Assembly: GCA_028679405.1 (NCBI GenBank)
Contig: JAJRBP010000069.1
Span: forward strand, 1-7,268
Direction of reading: 5' to 3'
Length of the DNA stretch: 7,268 bases
From: Methanoregulaceae archaeon
GTDB lineage: Archaea > Halobacteriota > Methanomicrobia > Methanomicrobiales > Methanospirillaceae
Shown here: positions 6,210 through 7,268 of the stretch, in pieces
Numbering within the stretch: position 1 is the first letter of the stretch
Layout: each line of letters starts with the position of its first letter
Translations under genes and position numbers: made by a program
The notes under the pieces: generated by a model
The model's input: only the letters and a program-made list of their open reading frames with translations
Told to the model about the DNA's origin: nothing
Databases searched by the model: none

Positions 6210-7268
6210 TCACGAAACCGACCCTTCCCTGTCCGGAATCGTGAAAGAGAAGATACTCCCGGTTCCTGGTTCAGAGTCCACCCTGATCCTTCCTCCATGC
6301 CTCTCGACGATCCTGGCACATATCGCAAGTCCGATCCCGCTCCCCGGGTACGCATCCCTTGTATGGAGTCTCTGGAATATCTCGAATATCTTCTCGTGGT
6401 ATTCTTTCTGGATCCCGATGCCATTGTCCTTCACCGAGATGCTCCATCCATTCTCCTCGCGATCCGACGTAATCGAAATCTTGGGCGTCCCGCTATCCTG
6501 AAAAAGGATCGCATTGGATACGAGGTGCGAAAGAAGCTGCACCATCTGGTAATGGTCCGCCATAACAACCGGGAGCCTGGAAGATTCGATCTTTACATTC
6601 TTGCCCGCGATCTGCACGGCGAGATTTCTTCTCACCTTCGCGAGGACCGCATTCATATCGGTGGCTTCGAACCGGATCGTACCTGCACCGACCCTTGAGT
6701 AGTCGAGGAGGTCGTTCACGAGTGCATCCATCCGTGTTGCACCATCGACGATGTACCCAAGGTATTCGTCTGCATCCCTGTCAAGACTCCCCAGGTACCT
6801 TTCCTTCAGGAGCTGGGAGAAACTTGTCATCATACGGAGCGGTTCACGGAGATCATGGGATGAGAAGAGCGCGAACTGCTCCAGCTCCCGGTTGGACCTC
6901 CGGAGTTCTTCAGCGATCCGTGCCATCTCCTCCTCCCTCTGCTTCCGGTCTGTGACATCCCTGTTCGTTATTACGTACCCGGAGATACCACCAGACGCGT
7001 TCCGGAGTACCGCCGTTCGCCTGTCGATCACCACCCGCGAACCGTCTTTTCTGTACTGGACCAGTTCCGCACGTGACTTACCTGTCCGTTCCAGTTCTGA
7101 GATCTCGTCCTCTACCGCGTCTTTTGACGAATCTGAACCAATCACATCTTGCAGCCTTTTGCCAATAACCTCGGCCGCCGAATACCCGTAAATCTCCTCG
7201 GCTACTCCATTGAAAGAAGTCACCACAAAGTCCTGGTCGCAAGAGATGATCGCATCGTTTACGTTCTC
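6210..7268 (-). CDS. PAS-domain sensor histidine kinase (5' end outside window)
   Basis: The frame is open to the right edge, so the start is missing; 352 codons are present before TGA at 6210. The visible part begins inside a PAS domain (ENVNDAIISCDQDFVVTSFN to a PAC end YVITNRDVTDRK at about residue 108), followed by a short coiled-coil (EEEMARIAEELRRSNRELEQ). The HisKA dimerisation domain has H138 in FSSHDLREPL as phosphorylation site. The HATPase domain has an N-box with N252 (LVSNAILF, where many relatives have NAIKF), a D-box DNGIG (281-285) and a G-box GSGIGL (309-314). There is no receiver domain and no transmembrane segment in the visible part. It autophosphorylates on ATP binding in response to a signal sensed by PAS; signal and partner are unknown. 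No response regulator gene is in the window. The 280-base gap separates it from the secreted genes. Confidence 0.93.
   Translation of the reverse strand, partial: ENVNDAIISCDQDFVVTSFNGVAEEIYGYSAAEVIGKRLQDVIGSDSSKDAVEDEISELERTGKSRAELVQYRKDGSRVVIDRRTAVLRNASGGISGYVITNRDVTDRKQREEEMARIAEELRRSNRELEQFALFSSHDLREPLRMMTSFSQLLKERYLGSLDRDADEYLGYIVDGATRMDALVNDLLDYSRVGAGTIRFEATDMNAVLAKVRRNLAVQIAGKNVKIESSRLPVVMADHYQMVQLLSHLVSNAILFQDSGTPKISITSDREENGWSISVKDNGIGIQKEYHEKIFEIFQRLHTRDAYPGSGIGLAICARIVERHGGRIRVDSEPGTGSIFSFTIPDREGSVS

Noticed and set aside
6142..7191. Several plus-strand frames (86-146 codons) antisense to the histidine kinase
   Set aside because: The minus strand carries all kinase boxes in a continuous frame; the antisense frames are Ser/Arg-rich shadows.

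Overview
The window looks like chromosomal DNA from a methanogenic archaeon, most likely of the order Methanomicrobiales. This is inferred from a largely archaeal HAE3-type RND transporter, a PAS histidine kinase of the soluble type common in methanogens, GGAGG/AGGTG ribosome binding sites, T-run ends after genes and moderately GC-rich codon use. No marker gene (rRNA, mcr) is present, so the lineage is a judgement, not a proof. No CRISPR array, tRNA, rRNA, insertion sequence or integrase was seen.

Layout. Bases 1-2112 (+) hold the C-terminal ~90% of an RND/MMPL-type exporter whose start lies left of the window. Bases 2113-2543 hold no intact long gene. They contain protein-like stretches in alternating frames, ending in a cysteine-rich 42-codon segment (2392-2520) that is either a very small protein or the tail of a decayed gene. 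Everything right of this is on the minus strand. Reading in the direction of transcription: the 3' part of a PAS histidine kinase (7268-6210), a gap of about 280 bp, a small secreted protein of unknown function (5930-5439), a larger cysteine-rich secreted protein with SGNH-hydrolase-like motifs (5342-4458), a T-run terminator, a secreted subtilisin-family protease (4273-2954), and a three-helix DUF1622 membrane protein (2864-2544) followed by a hairpin and T-run.

How the genes may work together. Three consecutive genes encode proteins with Sec signal peptides and the fourth encodes a membrane protein, so this is a small cell-envelope/secretome block beside a sensor kinase and an exporter. The protease and the DUF1622 gene are 89 bp apart with no T-run between them and may share a transcript. 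The T-run after 4458 suggests that the two upstream secreted genes are a separate unit. Nothing in the sequence proves a joint function.

The most curious details are the broken or miniature Cys-rich coding region at 2146-2520, a strong ribosome binding site with a seven-residue leader ORF that is in frame with the SGNH-like gene across one amber codon (5379-5402), and a long hairpin exactly at the protease stop codon (2923-2951). I see no convincing evidence of a new defence or mobile system.
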